Positions 38,297 to 48,525 of a DNA stretch of 64,000 bases are shown here, piece by piece. The DNA is from Beaufortia kweichowensis (taxonomy: Eukaryota; Chordata; Actinopteri; Cypriniformes; Gastromyzontidae): contig CM032808.1 in assembly GCA_019155185.1 (NCBI GenBank), positions 3,902,492 to 3,966,491 of the forward strand, written 5' to 3'. The position numbers were made by a program, and so were the translations under genes. The notes under the pieces were generated by a model. It worked only from the letters and a program-made list of their open reading frames with translations, was not told where the DNA came from and searched no databases. Each line of letters starts with the position of its first letter. Position 1 is the first letter of the stretch.

Positions 38297-39754
38297 GGAA
38301 TGCGTTGTATATCCCATCGTATCCGCAGAACTTTTTCTCTGTTAAAGCGGCAACAACAACCGGAGCCTCGATCAACTTTCAACAAGGACAAGGCGAACTC
38401 ATTCACAAAGACGGTACTAAATTTTGCATACACGAGTACAATAGACTATACTATCTGAACACTGAACGAAGACAGCGATAGTTGTAACGGATGTTATGAC
38501 ATTCAAACCTGGCACGAAATCCTTGGTCACTGTAATTATGATGATGTTTCCAAATTGCAGAATGTGGTTGAGGGAATGAAAATCAAGGGAAAGGTTGATA
38601 AATCAAACCTAAGCTGTGAAATTTGCACACAGGGTAAATTTGTTCAGAGTAGAAACAGAGAACCTGATGCGCGAGCTAAGGCTGCACTTGAACTAGTACA
38701 CACAGACCTAGCTGGGCCAATCGACCCAGAGGCTAAAGATGGTTTCAAGTATGCTTTACCATTTACTGATGACTAAAAGTGACACTGCAAAGGCCACTGA
38801 AAAATTCATTGCTGATACAGCACCTTATGGGAGCATTAAGTGTGTTAGGTCAGATAATGGCACAGAATTCATGGCTGGGTGATTCTCACGAAAACTTGGT
38901 TTTAAAAATGTCAAGCATGAAAAATTTTAAAATGCTTAAATTAACTTTTTTTCCCCTAGACATTAGAAACAAAGTGTGGACTGTTTGTGAAAATTAATTT
39001 AAAAACTTACTTAAACTTAAAAACTTTTTTAAACATAATTTCTAAAATAAGTCCTAAAAAATCTCATTACTGCAACAGACTGAAAACATCAACACTGTTA
39101 GAAAAGCCAATATATTTTCACATTTTTAAAAATGGATTATTAATAGTCATGCACAGTTACTTGAAATTCTGAAATAATATTTATTTTTAATTTAACAGTT
39201 TTTTTTATTTTGATTGATTTCTCTCATTACCGCAACACCTTTTACAATTTACAACCATTTTTTTTTAATATTTCGATGAAACCTGACATATTTTCAAAAT
39301 GACATGACAAACCTGAAAGAACATAATTTGTAGATTCTGCACATGCATTTAAAACCAAAGTACTATGTTTCTATTGATTAAATTAACATTTAATGAACAT
39401 CTGTTGCGGTAATGATACATAGGTTTCGGAAATTAGGTTAGTTATTTCGGTAATGATAATACGTATACTAGTCAGAGATTTTGTTAAAAACTAGTTTTAA
39501 AGTAGAAAAAACAATATTTGCACAATCATGCATTCAAGTTCAAAACAGTTTTATTGTGATATAGCATAACATTAAATTAGCATGTCTCACAACATGGGGG
39601 GAAAAACGTATGTACACATCATCATATAGTATAGACTTGTTGCTTTGTGTGTGTGTTTGTGCATCCTGTACTGGGCCTGAAGTTGTGGGGTGGGGTAGAG
39701 CTTAATTTTAGTCTTTGAAATGAATTGAAAAAATAAGTAAGTAGACAAAAAATT

Positions 39755-41053
39755 TTACATTTACATTTAGGCATTTAGCTGACGCTTTTATCCAAAGCGA
39801 CTTACAAATATTAGGAGACAATGAAGCGATACATCAAAAGCGGCAGCAATAGTACAAAGAAGTGCTTTCCTAAGTTTACAATGTTATGCAGTGCTAGATA
39901 AATACCTGTAGAGGAAGGAAAAGTTTTCTTTTTTTTTTTTTTAAGCTGTTAGGTGTTCGTGGAAAAGGTGCGTTTTTGGTAGTTTGTTAAAGGAGGTGAG
40001 GGATGTGGCAGACCGGATTGCGTTAGGGAGATTATTCCACAAGCCGGGAACAGAGAAGGAGAAAGAGCGGGAGAGAGATTTAGCGCCTTTCTGTGATGGT
40101 ACCACCAGTCGACGTTCATTGGTTGAGCGTAGGGTTGTGGATGGGTTGTATGTATGTAGAAGCGAGTTAAAGCATGAGGGTGCAGAGTTTGTGATGGTTT
40201 TAAATGTCAGCATTAATGATTTGAATTTAATGCGGGCCGCCACCGGTAGCCAATGGAGAGAGATGAGGAGTGGTGTGACATGTGCTCTTTTGGGTTCCTG
40301 GAAGACAAGTCTTGCTGCAGCGTTCTGTATCATCTGCAGTGGTTTGATTGTTCGTGCAGGAAGACCAGCCAGAAGAGCATTGCAATAGTCCAGTCTGGAG
40401 ATTACCATGGCTTGGACAAGCAGTTGGGCAGCGTGCTCTGTGAGATATGGCCTGATCTTCCTGATGTTGTAAAGTGCATATCTACAAGACCGTGATATCC
40501 TTGAGATGTGTTCGGTAAAGGACAGCTGGTCGTTGAAGATCACACCAAGGTTTCTAACTGATTTAGATGGTGTAATAGTTGTGTTGCCAATTTGAATTGT
40601 GAGGTTGTGTTGCATTGCCGGTGTGGCCGGAAGTACCAGGAGCTCGGTTTTGGCAAGGTTTAGCTGAAGGCGGTGTTTAATCATCCAGGATGAGATGTCA
40701 TTCAGGCAGGCTGCAATGCGAGACGCTATTGTGGGGTCATCTGGTTGGAAGGAGAAGAAAATCTGGGTGTCATCAGCATAGCAGTGGTAGTCAAAGCCAT
40801 GTGATCGAATGATGGGACCCAGGGATGTTGTGTAGATGGAGAAGAGGAGTGGTGCAAGAACAGATCCCTGAGGAACGCCAGTGGCCAAGGGATGGGCTTT
40901 AGACAGCTCCCCATTCCATGACACCCTGAAGGACCTGTCTGAGAGGTAGGATTTAAACCATTGAAGTGGGGTACCTGTGATCCCTAGCTATGAGAGGGAT
41001 GTCAGTAGGATCTGGTGGTTGACTGTGTCAAAAGCGGCGGAAAGATCCAGCAG
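39755..41053 (-). mobile_element. 5'-truncated L2-like LINE, innermost level of the nest
   Basis: The minus-strand reading starts with LLDLSAAFDTVNHQILL, a TAG at 40990-40988, then 327 codons (40924-39941) with GVPQGSVLAPLLFSIY and the active site YADDTQ, ending in the usual C-terminal block (ISRLDYCNALLAGLP, NAAARLVF). The 3' tail carries 'gcgacgcttttatccaaagcgacttac'-like sequence ending in ATGTAAATGTAAA. The 5' endonuclease half is missing, as is normal for truncated LINE insertions. Confidence 0.85.
39941..40924 (-). pseudogene. LINE reverse transcriptase, C-terminal 327 codons
   Basis: Palm motifs (GVPQGSVLAPLL and YADDTQ), thumb and C-terminal region of a non-LTR retrotransposon polymerase. 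It lacks the endonuclease and the fingers, and an in-frame TAG lies 22 codons upstream of the first Met, so it is not functional. A 191-codon relative with the same C-terminal blocks lies in copy B (51115-51690). Confidence 0.9.
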
Positions 41054-43052
41054 GAATAAAATAAAATAAAAATAAAAAAAAATAAAAAATTACAAACAGA
41101 AGCACAAATAACTATTTATTATTTAATTAAAAGTATTACTAAATTATTAATAAATTATAAGAAAATTATTAACAATTTGAAGTTTATTAACAATTATTAA
41201 CAATTTGAACAATACTGAAGTTTGTTTTTAATTAATATTAAGTGTGCAGCAAATTTATTAGGCTGCTGTCACTTTAAGAGTCACACAACCTGCAAGTGTG
41301 GCGGGAATTTCCCACAGTATGAACAGTACACTCAATCCAGCACCAAAGGCCTGTTATAGGTTAAAAGACTGTGTGTGTGTCTGTGTACTCTCATGTTAAT
41401 TTGCTAACACTGTAGGGTGTTTTTTTGCTAATTACACCTGCTGTAACCTAACCTAACCTCTCTCTCTCCTTCCTTCTGTACTCCTCGAGCAGTTCTGGGT
41501 TGCTGTATAATTTCTCCCTGAACTTTGTCAACCTGGCCTTTGCTAAAGCTTTTTTTTTCTCACTTGATGACTGTCTACAATGAAACAAATCATAAAGCAA
41601 AATATCAACAGTTATTACATTTTAAATTAATATTAAATTCATAAGAGATATTTAAAAATCATAAACAATATGCTTAAATTCTCATATCCGAAACAGAAGT
41701 TCTCTTTACCGCAACTGCTGTTAAATGGTTATGAATATGAGAATGGTGTTGCGGAGGATGAGGTACCTCAGTATGTTTTGCTAACAATAGAGAAGCCATG
41801 AAGGCTTTGCTAATATTTTACTCAGTGCATATACTTAGACTTTAATAAAGTACATTTTCATAAAAATTTGTAAATCTAACAATTTTCAAAATGTAGAAAA
41901 CTACCTGTTTCGGTAATGATAATCGAAATGTCGTGTAAACATTCTGACAAGAGAATATTTAACATTTAACTGGAGAGATATAAAGAGATGATCTTACCTG
42001 GTAGCCATCTTGAAGTAAATGGTCCATGTGCTTGGTCACTCAAAATCAAACTTTATTTAAATTCTGTATGTGCGCTTAAACAGTCCTCAAAAAATGTTGC
42101 GGAGGATGAGAACACCAGGCATGGACACATAATTTTCCAAACTTCATTAATATTATACATGAATATTCAGTAAATTATTTTTCTGTCATCTGAAATAATC
42201 TAGTAGAACATCCATTTATTTTTTTCTAAATATTTTTATGTTAATTTGTTTAAATTACAACATAACACACGTTCAAACACAGCCGGACGCATTGCGGTAA
42301 TGAGAATTTCAGCAGAAAATGTAGTAAAATTGAAAAATAATAAATTCTTACATTGAAATCATACATTGTGCAAGGTAGAGAACAGTATTGTCTTTATTCT
42401 GATGCTTTTTAATATTAATAAATTACACGTTTTATATTTAAAATCATTAGTGCCATGGTGTTTTAATGGTTTCGTGAGAATCACCCGGCTAAAGAGTTCC
42501 AGTCACTGTTAAGCAAAAACAGCATTAGGCACGAGACCTCAGCACCGTATTCACCCCACCAAAATGGGACTGCTGAGAGAAATTGGAGAACCTTGTTTGA
42601 GATGGCAAGGTGCATGCTCCTAGAGAGCAATCTGCCCAAGATGCTGTGGACCTATGCTGTAATGACTGCTGCAGTAATTCGCAACAGGTGTTACAATAGG
42701 CGAATACACCAAACCCCATACTATGTACTGACAGGGAAGAAACCTGATCTTTCTAAAATGAGAGTATTTGGTTCACCATGCTATGCATACAAACAAGACA
42801 AAAAGAAATTGGATGCACGATGCGAAAAAGGGATCTTTGTAGGGTATTACAAAAACAGCCCTGCATACCTGGTTTATTATCCAGACACAGGAAAGGTTCA
42901 CAAGCACAGGCTTGTAAAATTCATTACAAAGTGTGTTACTGAACATCAGACACAGACTGACATTTTAATGTCTGATGATGATTCTCATTGGGAAAGATAT
43001 GTGTCCCCCCAGTCCAAACAGAATGTAGCTGATCAGAAATCAGAAAAGACAG

Positions 43053-44747
43053 ATGGACCTCAAACTGAGACTGAAAATCAGGGAAGCGCTCAGACAGAGG
43101 GAGGGAATCAAAGTATGCTATGCTATGCAAAGTATGCTTTATCCTAAAAGAAATAGGAGAGCTCCCCAGTATTTGGCAGATTATGTATCTGATGTTGAGT
43201 GTGATGATCAGATTCTGACCAATATTGACTACTGTTACAGAGTGTATGATGTACCACAGACATTCAAGGAAGCTATCAGTTCAAACGAGTCACAGATGTG
43301 GGCTAAGGCCATGGAATTGGAAACTCTCTACAAGAAAATGACACATTTACCCTAACTACATGCAGTGGGGGGTAGATGGGTTTATGTCATCAAAAATAAT
43401 GCAGATGAGACCAAGTCATTCAAGGCCAGATATGTTGCTAAAGGCTATAGTCAAGTGATGGGTGTAGATTACAAAGAGACTTTTTCCCCAACAGCAAATA
43501 TCACTTCAATAAGAGCCTTAATGCAAATGGCAGCACAATATGATCTTGAACTCCACCAAATGGATGTAAAAACGGCATACTTGCATGCCCATTTGATTGT
43601 GAGATGTACATGGAAGTCAGACATGGGTGAAAAACTAGTCTGTAAACTGAACAAATCGCTGTATGGTTTAAAGCAGTCAGGCAGAAATTGGAACAAAGTA
43701 TTACATGATTACCTCATTGAGAATGATTTTGTTCAGAATTCAGCTGACCACTGTGTGTACAGTAAACACACCGGAAAAGAGAAAGTGACAGTGATAATTT
43801 GGGTGGATGATCTGATTATTGCTGCCAGTGACAATGGTTTACTGAATAACGTGAAAAAGATGCTGACATCAAGATTCAAAATGAAAGATCTGGGAAAACT
43901 CAAATATTTTCTGGGAATTGATTTCCATCAAAGTGCATGTGTCATAAAAATGAATCAGAGAAGGTACATTTTGAGGGTACTAGAGAGATTCAGTATGACA
44001 GATTGTAAACCCAGGTCGACACCATGTGAGCAAAAGCTGGATTACAACAGTGATAGTAATCCTGTTGATCCTAAGAGGTACCGTGAGGCAGTAGGTAGTT
44101 TGATCTATCTGATGACTTGTACTAGACCTGATCTGAGTTGGGTTGTTAGTAAACTGTCTCAATACTTGTCTGACCCGAACGAACAACACTGGTCTACAGT
44201 TAAACATGTAATGAGGTACTTGAAAGGTACAATTGATCATGAACTATGTTACAAGAAAAGTGATGAAAAACTTAAACTTGTGGCATACAGTGATGCTGAC
44301 TGGGCGTCAGATCTAAATGACAGAAGGAGTACAACAGGGTACTGTTTTAGTCTTACTGAAAATGGTGCTCTGATCTCTTGGAAGTCAAAGAAACAGTCCA
44401 CAGTTGCTTTATCTACATGTGAAGCGGAGTATATGGCACTGGCTGTAACCACACAAGAAAGCATGTATCTTGTACAGTTGTTGAACAGTATGGAAAATGA
44501 CTGTATATATATGCCTGTACAAATCTTTGAAGATAACCAAGGTGCTATTGCTCTATCAAAGAACCCAGTGTGTCGCCAAAGATGCAAACATGTCGATGTA
44601 CGATATAATTTCATTCGATCAGCATTGAGTGATGGCAAAGTGACAATTGAGTATTGTCCCACAGAAGAAATGGTGGCTGATGTCATGACTAAACCAGTGA
44701 CAAAGTTTAAACTAGAAAAATTCAAGAGTTTTATGTTTGGTATGTAA
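43053..44747 (+). pseudogene. Copia reverse transcriptase and RNase H, frame-disrupted
   Basis: RT begins in the frame 43053-43355 (EAISSNESQMWAKAMELE). A stop and shift precede GGRWVYVIKNN. The 460-codon frame from 43365 carries KARYVAKGYSQ, LHQMDVKTAYL, LYGLKQSGRNW and the active site WVDDLIIA, then the copia-type RNase H (AYSDADWASD, STCEAEYMAL, EDNQGAI, KHVDVRYNFIR). After MDVKTAYLHA a short stretch reads in a shifted frame and then recovers, so a stretch of the palm is garbled. The length of the 460-codon frame shows decay is recent. Confidence 0.9.
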
Positions 44748-44836
44748 ATCCAACACAAAGAAGATGCAAGACTGTATCCTTATGTTATGTTGTTATAATG
44801 ATATACAGTGTTGTACAGTATGAGAACAAGTGGGGG

Positions 44837-45023
44837 TGTTAACGTTTGTATTGGGTGTGCCCTCATACTGCTCATGTGATATGTGACCTGTCTTCCATAA
44901 AAGGACATATGCAAATAAAGGCAGTTCCGGTTCATCAGAATACCGAGTTGTGAGCATGTTTTTTGCCTCCGTATAATTTAATATAATTTACCGGTTATCA
45001 CACGCAAAATGGCTGCGCCAACA
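44837..45023 (+). repeat. Copia 3' LTR with polypurine tract
   Basis: 187 bp, three substitutions from the 5' LTR. It is preceded by AAGTGGGGG (44828-44836), the likely polypurine tract for plus-strand priming, and followed by the ATAAT duplication. Confidence 0.95.
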
Positions 45024-45666
45024 ATAATGTATTATTTTTAACTGAGATTAAAGCAAAATTGAAGGTTACATGAATACCGTTTTGCAAACTCTCAGTCTCA
45101 GATTAGCTCACCTTTTTTTATCCATGCTGACAGAGAAACTGTCCCTTTTGCTGCCTCCTTCAAATTTTCTTTAATTTTTTGTAGTAATTTAATTTTCTCT
45201 CTTTCTTTGGCATCTTGACTTTACTCCCTTGGCCTTATAACATAAATATAAAGCTTGCTTGCAAACTCGCGTCTGGAAATGCAACTAACAACTTGATCAA
45301 GTAGGTTACTAATTTACCAACACATGCCCTCTCGAAAATCTGCCGATGATGATCATAAAATCCGTCGGATGTAAAAAGCTATTGAGCAACAGTAATGAGT
45401 CACGCGTGCACATGCTATGGCAATATCAACACTAATGCTTACGTCACTTTGTTATGGCAACGGCTTGTCAGACTGTCTAAAGACATTTGTTTTGAGTTGT
45501 ATTCTTTACTATTTTATACACGTTCTCATATGATTCAAATGCATTTTATCGACCACAATATTTGTGTTGATAAATATTGTGAGGGGGGCACTTTTAATTA
45601 ATTTTGGGAAAAGGGCAGGGGCTCAAGCCCCCAAAGCCCTGCCCTCTGCACGTGCCTGATGATTAC

Positions 45667-47419
45667 TTCCAAAAGACTTAAAACCCTCCAAAAATAATAC
45701 AACAGCAGGCAGGAGTAAATAACAAAAAATTAAATGCTAGACTATATTTCAGTAAAACGGAGCTTATAAAATAGAGCTTATCCCAGCATATCTTGGGCCA
45801 CACGTGGGATTGTATGAATATGATTATTTTGTGGTAACCATGGTTTTACTACAGTAACAATATTCTTTTGGTTTTAACTGTAGTAAAACAATGGTTAATT
45901 TTCGTAAGGGAAGAACCAGTTGCTTACCTGTGTCGGTTAGGAAGAATGATTAGTGCTAATACTTATTTGTGACTAAATTAGAAGACAAAGCTAATCAAGC
46001 GTTTTAGTAATGTGTCTGTATGACTTGCAGTAAGCTTACTACCAGTGTTGGGGGTTTTGACAGGGCCTGCACAATGGGGGCGCTGTTCACTCATAGAGCA
46101 TAGGAGGGGGTCAGCTAGGATTGCAGGGACAAACCAAACATTTTAAGAGACAAAGATCTTTTAACTGAATGGGAGTGTAACTAATTTAACAGGCAGAACC
46201 TAAGTGATTTCACTTTTGTGATATATGTTTGTCTAATGTCATGAAATATTGTGATACAACATAAAATGCAACATTTTTTCACTTCAAGGTCCCTTGTTGT
46301 CCACAACAACTCACAATGTCTACCCTATAAAATATTTTAGAGTTTGGCATAAATACATACTGTATATTCATTATAACATGACAAAACTATTTTGACTTTT
46401 TGTTATTGTAGACCTTTTATAAGGCTTGTTTTGTCTTATTGTAAATAATTAGTCATCTTGAGCCCCCAGGAAGTTGATTTAATGGGCACTAGCCTTCTGT
46501 TTGAGAAATGCTGATATAATTCATGGAGCAGACATGCTGCCATCTTCTGTCTGAACTTCTTCTTTGTTGCTGATCTCGGAAGAAACGTGGGCGTATATAA
46601 AATAGTTTTGTAATGACCAACACAACCATGAGTAAATTATTGTTTTACCAGATTGTGAACGTTATTTTTACTAAGTGGGTTTGTGCTTTTGTTTGTTTTA
46701 TAACAGTGTGATCTAAGGAGTTTGTTGAGTTTCAAACATTTATTCCATGTTGAGTTAAATCGCCTTTGGAAATTAAACAAGGCTTTTAGCTACATAAGTA
46801 CATCTGGAATTGGTTTATGTTTTGTATGTTAAACCCATTTTAGCTCAGCTGTAAGGAATCTTCCAGTATTTTTTACCAGATAACAATACAATCTTTTTAA
46901 TGTTGTTTTTATTTGGAATCATTATTTTTAAGTACAAGCCAAAATCCATTTTTCCTAAGTACATACAAAAAGAACATTGACATTTTAACAAAACAAGACA
47001 AATTATAAATTTGTTAATGTCCATCAGTGGATATTTCAGTTTCTTCTAATGCATAACTTGGATTTATGCATAACAACATTTAATTTGTAATTTTTAATAT
47101 AATTTTTTTTTGTACACAATAAAACTAGTACACAGTATAATCAACACAAATAGGCTATTCAAGTTGGGAAGAGGCCTACATCTAAATATTACTTTAGGTA
47201 GCCAACAATAATAATGTTATGGAGAGATAATAATTGGTGCACATTCCTCTACAAGGTTGTCCAACATTTTTACATTAGAAATAAATTGATCAGAAACAAA
47301 AGTAAAAGAGTTGTTTGTCTAAATATTATCATAACACACAGCTATAACAGACCATCTATAATATTGCACTTTTCTAAATCTTACATCAGTTGGCTTCCGT
47401 GCAGACCCAGATAAGCAAT
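45667..47419. other. Intergenic sequence between the hAT element and rbp3 terminal exon
   Basis: AT-rich with no supported coding exon. Being downstream of rbp3 on the minus strand, it should include that gene's 3' UTR. Confidence 0.45.
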
Positions 47420-47645
47420 TTATTTTTTATGCTTGTTGAGAATGTTCTTTGCTGTGTCAAGGGCAGCATCAGCAGGAACGGGAATGTAAGGGGCAATGCC
47501 AGCTTCCTCCCAGGAAGGGCCCTGAGAAGTGTCCGAATGAGTGATTGGAATGGACAGGAAGATATCGCTTTCACTGAGACGGAAGGTCTCTGGAGTGTGA
47601 CAACCTCCACGGGTTGGTTCACCAATAATCATTGCACGTCCCAAC
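47420..47645 (-). CDS. rbp3: Terminal exon of interphotoreceptor retinoid-binding protein (IRBP), orphaned
   Basis: Seventy-five codons read LGRAMIIGEPTRGGCHTPETF, then SWEEAGIAPYIPVPADAAL and NILNKHKK, then TAA. This is the C-terminal end of the last IRBP module (the GEPT-GG turn and the aspartate/alanine-rich helix are family hallmarks). IRBP shuttles retinoids between photoreceptors and pigment epithelium. The probable 5' boundary is GTGTGAG|GTTGG at 47645. Upstream of it the sequence is already the duplicated antxr1 block, so preceding exons are not adjacent and the frame 47646-47695 is not rbp3. Either an intron holds the block or this exon is a duplication remnant. Confidence 0.8.
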
Positions 47646-48446
47646 CTCACACCGTAGACACACTGTACTGAAATTGAAATAAGTTTAGTACACAAATATG
47701 CACTGTGCTTAAAAGGTGGCTATCTGTAAAAAGCTAAAATCTAAGAGTGTTGAAGGCCTTTTGGGCACATTATAATGCCCAGACTTCCAATTGTGGTACA
47801 GTATTTAATCATTTTAATGACTTTGTACAGTAAGCTTTTAACAGGTAGCTTAACATGCTAGCTGGTATTGACTGAAAATAGTAATCAGTCAAAAACATAG
47901 CAAATATTAAAAAAGTATCATGGTACCATAGTAATATAATCTGATAAGAACTTATAACCACAGTATAAATGTGAAATAACATCAGCATGTCATTCCTGTC
48001 ATATGAAAAAAGGCAAAAGCACAGGACAGGCTTTATAAAAGTTTATTTTGTGCGGTGTGCAAAAAGCCTACATGGTCAGAATCAGAGACAAGCACTTTTG
48101 GGGATTTTGGCTGGGGACATCCAAAGCCCCTGTGGTTTGGCCCATGATGTGAGTGTGTGTGTTGCTATGGGGGATGGTGTGTGAACTCAGATTCATGAAG
48201 AGAAAATGATTGCCTCAATGTTATGCGTGGAGAACAGAAGAAAAATAATAAGTAATAATAATAATTACGTTACAAGAGACTTAGGACACATTCATAACAC
48301 TGACACAAATCTAAGAAAAGATTTTAAATGTATATGTTGACTGGTATATTTAGGTAAATACAAACAAACATACAATATTTAAATGTGACATTCATCTGTC
48401 TCCTAGAGTTTGGTGTGCTTTGGGGTGTGTTTGTAGACAGACTTGC

Positions 48447-48525
48447 ACACTCTGTTGTGGTGATGTGCACAGAGCTGGTGATAAATGACAGACCCTCATT
48501 CATGCTGACTTGCAGGTACACCACC
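48447..48525 (-). CDS. antxr1 copy B exon 12 with GC donor
   Basis: The exon ends TTTEC like copy A, but the following hexamer is GCAAGT instead of GTAAGT (donor at 48446-48445). Without splicing the frame runs on for about 40 codons to a stop at 48324. GC donors can function when the rest of the site is strong. Confidence 0.85.

Larger units (their letters stand above)
38877..42486. mobile_element. Unclassified TIR DNA transposon inside copia integrase
   Basis: The ends are perfect inverted repeats GGGTGATTCTCACGAAA (38877-38893 and its complement at 42470-42486). The flanking duplication is GGCT on both sides (38873-38876 and 42487-42490), and removing insert plus one GGCT leaves copia integrase in frame. 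No transposase ORF is visible, so it is non-autonomous. The interior carries at least nine variants of the motif TTGCGGTAATGA in both orientations. The LINE part at 39755-41053 lies inside it. The superfamily is not clear: the 4-bp duplication excludes hAT, Tc1/mariner and piggyBac. Confidence 0.85.
38477..43145 (+). pseudogene. Copia integrase, split by a DNA-type insertion
   Basis: Zinc-binding WHEILGHCN with CEIC starts the region near 38510. The catalytic core follows with ELVHTDLAGPI, then a stop and frameshift at 38774. The part with the second acidic motif (RSDNGTEF) is cut at 38876 by the 3610-bp element. After 42490 the core resumes with YSPHQNGTAERNWR (the third catalytic acid) and continues through VFGSPCYAYK and GIFVGYY. 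The flanks join exactly in frame once one copy of the 4-bp GGCT duplication is discounted. Confidence 0.85.
37138..45023 (+). mobile_element. Ty1/copia LTR retrotransposon, structurally complete but inactivated
   Basis: Two 187-bp LTRs (TGTT...AACA) bound gag, protease, integrase, reverse transcriptase and RNase H in copia order (integrase before RT). The target duplication is ATAAT (37133-37137 and 45024-45028). The LTRs differ at three positions by my alignment (about 1.6%), so insertion is fairly recent. Frameshifts, a stop codon and the 3.6-kb element inside integrase make it non-autonomous. It lies within the hAT element. Copia elements are known but uncommon in fish. Confidence 0.95.
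36064..45658 (-). mobile_element. hAT DNA transposon, outermost level of a nested cluster
   Basis: The ends form imperfect inverted repeats: 36064 starts CAGGGACGTGCAGAG and the complement of 45658 leftward starts CAGGCACGTGCAGAG, both continuing into GGGCAGGG-type sequence. Flanks are ATGATTAA (36056-36063) and ATGATTAC (45659-45666), a 7/8 match to an 8-bp hAT target duplication. Excluding the nested copia element, it is about 1.7 kb long and keeps only the C-terminal part of a transposase on the minus strand. Confidence 0.85.

Noticed and set aside
37697..38375. Minus-strand 206-codon frame opposite copia gag
   Set aside because: Opposite strand of gag-protease with recognisable motifs; the antisense frame has none.
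37138..45023. Endogenous retrovirus rather than LTR retrotransposon
   Set aside because: Integrase precedes reverse transcriptase, the LTRs are only 187 bp and there is no envelope ORF; all fit Ty1/copia.
47646..47695. N-terminal extension of the rbp3 open frame (MCTKLISISVQ)
   Set aside because: This stretch aligns with antxr1 intron 12 at the edge of the duplicated block, so it is not rbp3 coding sequence.
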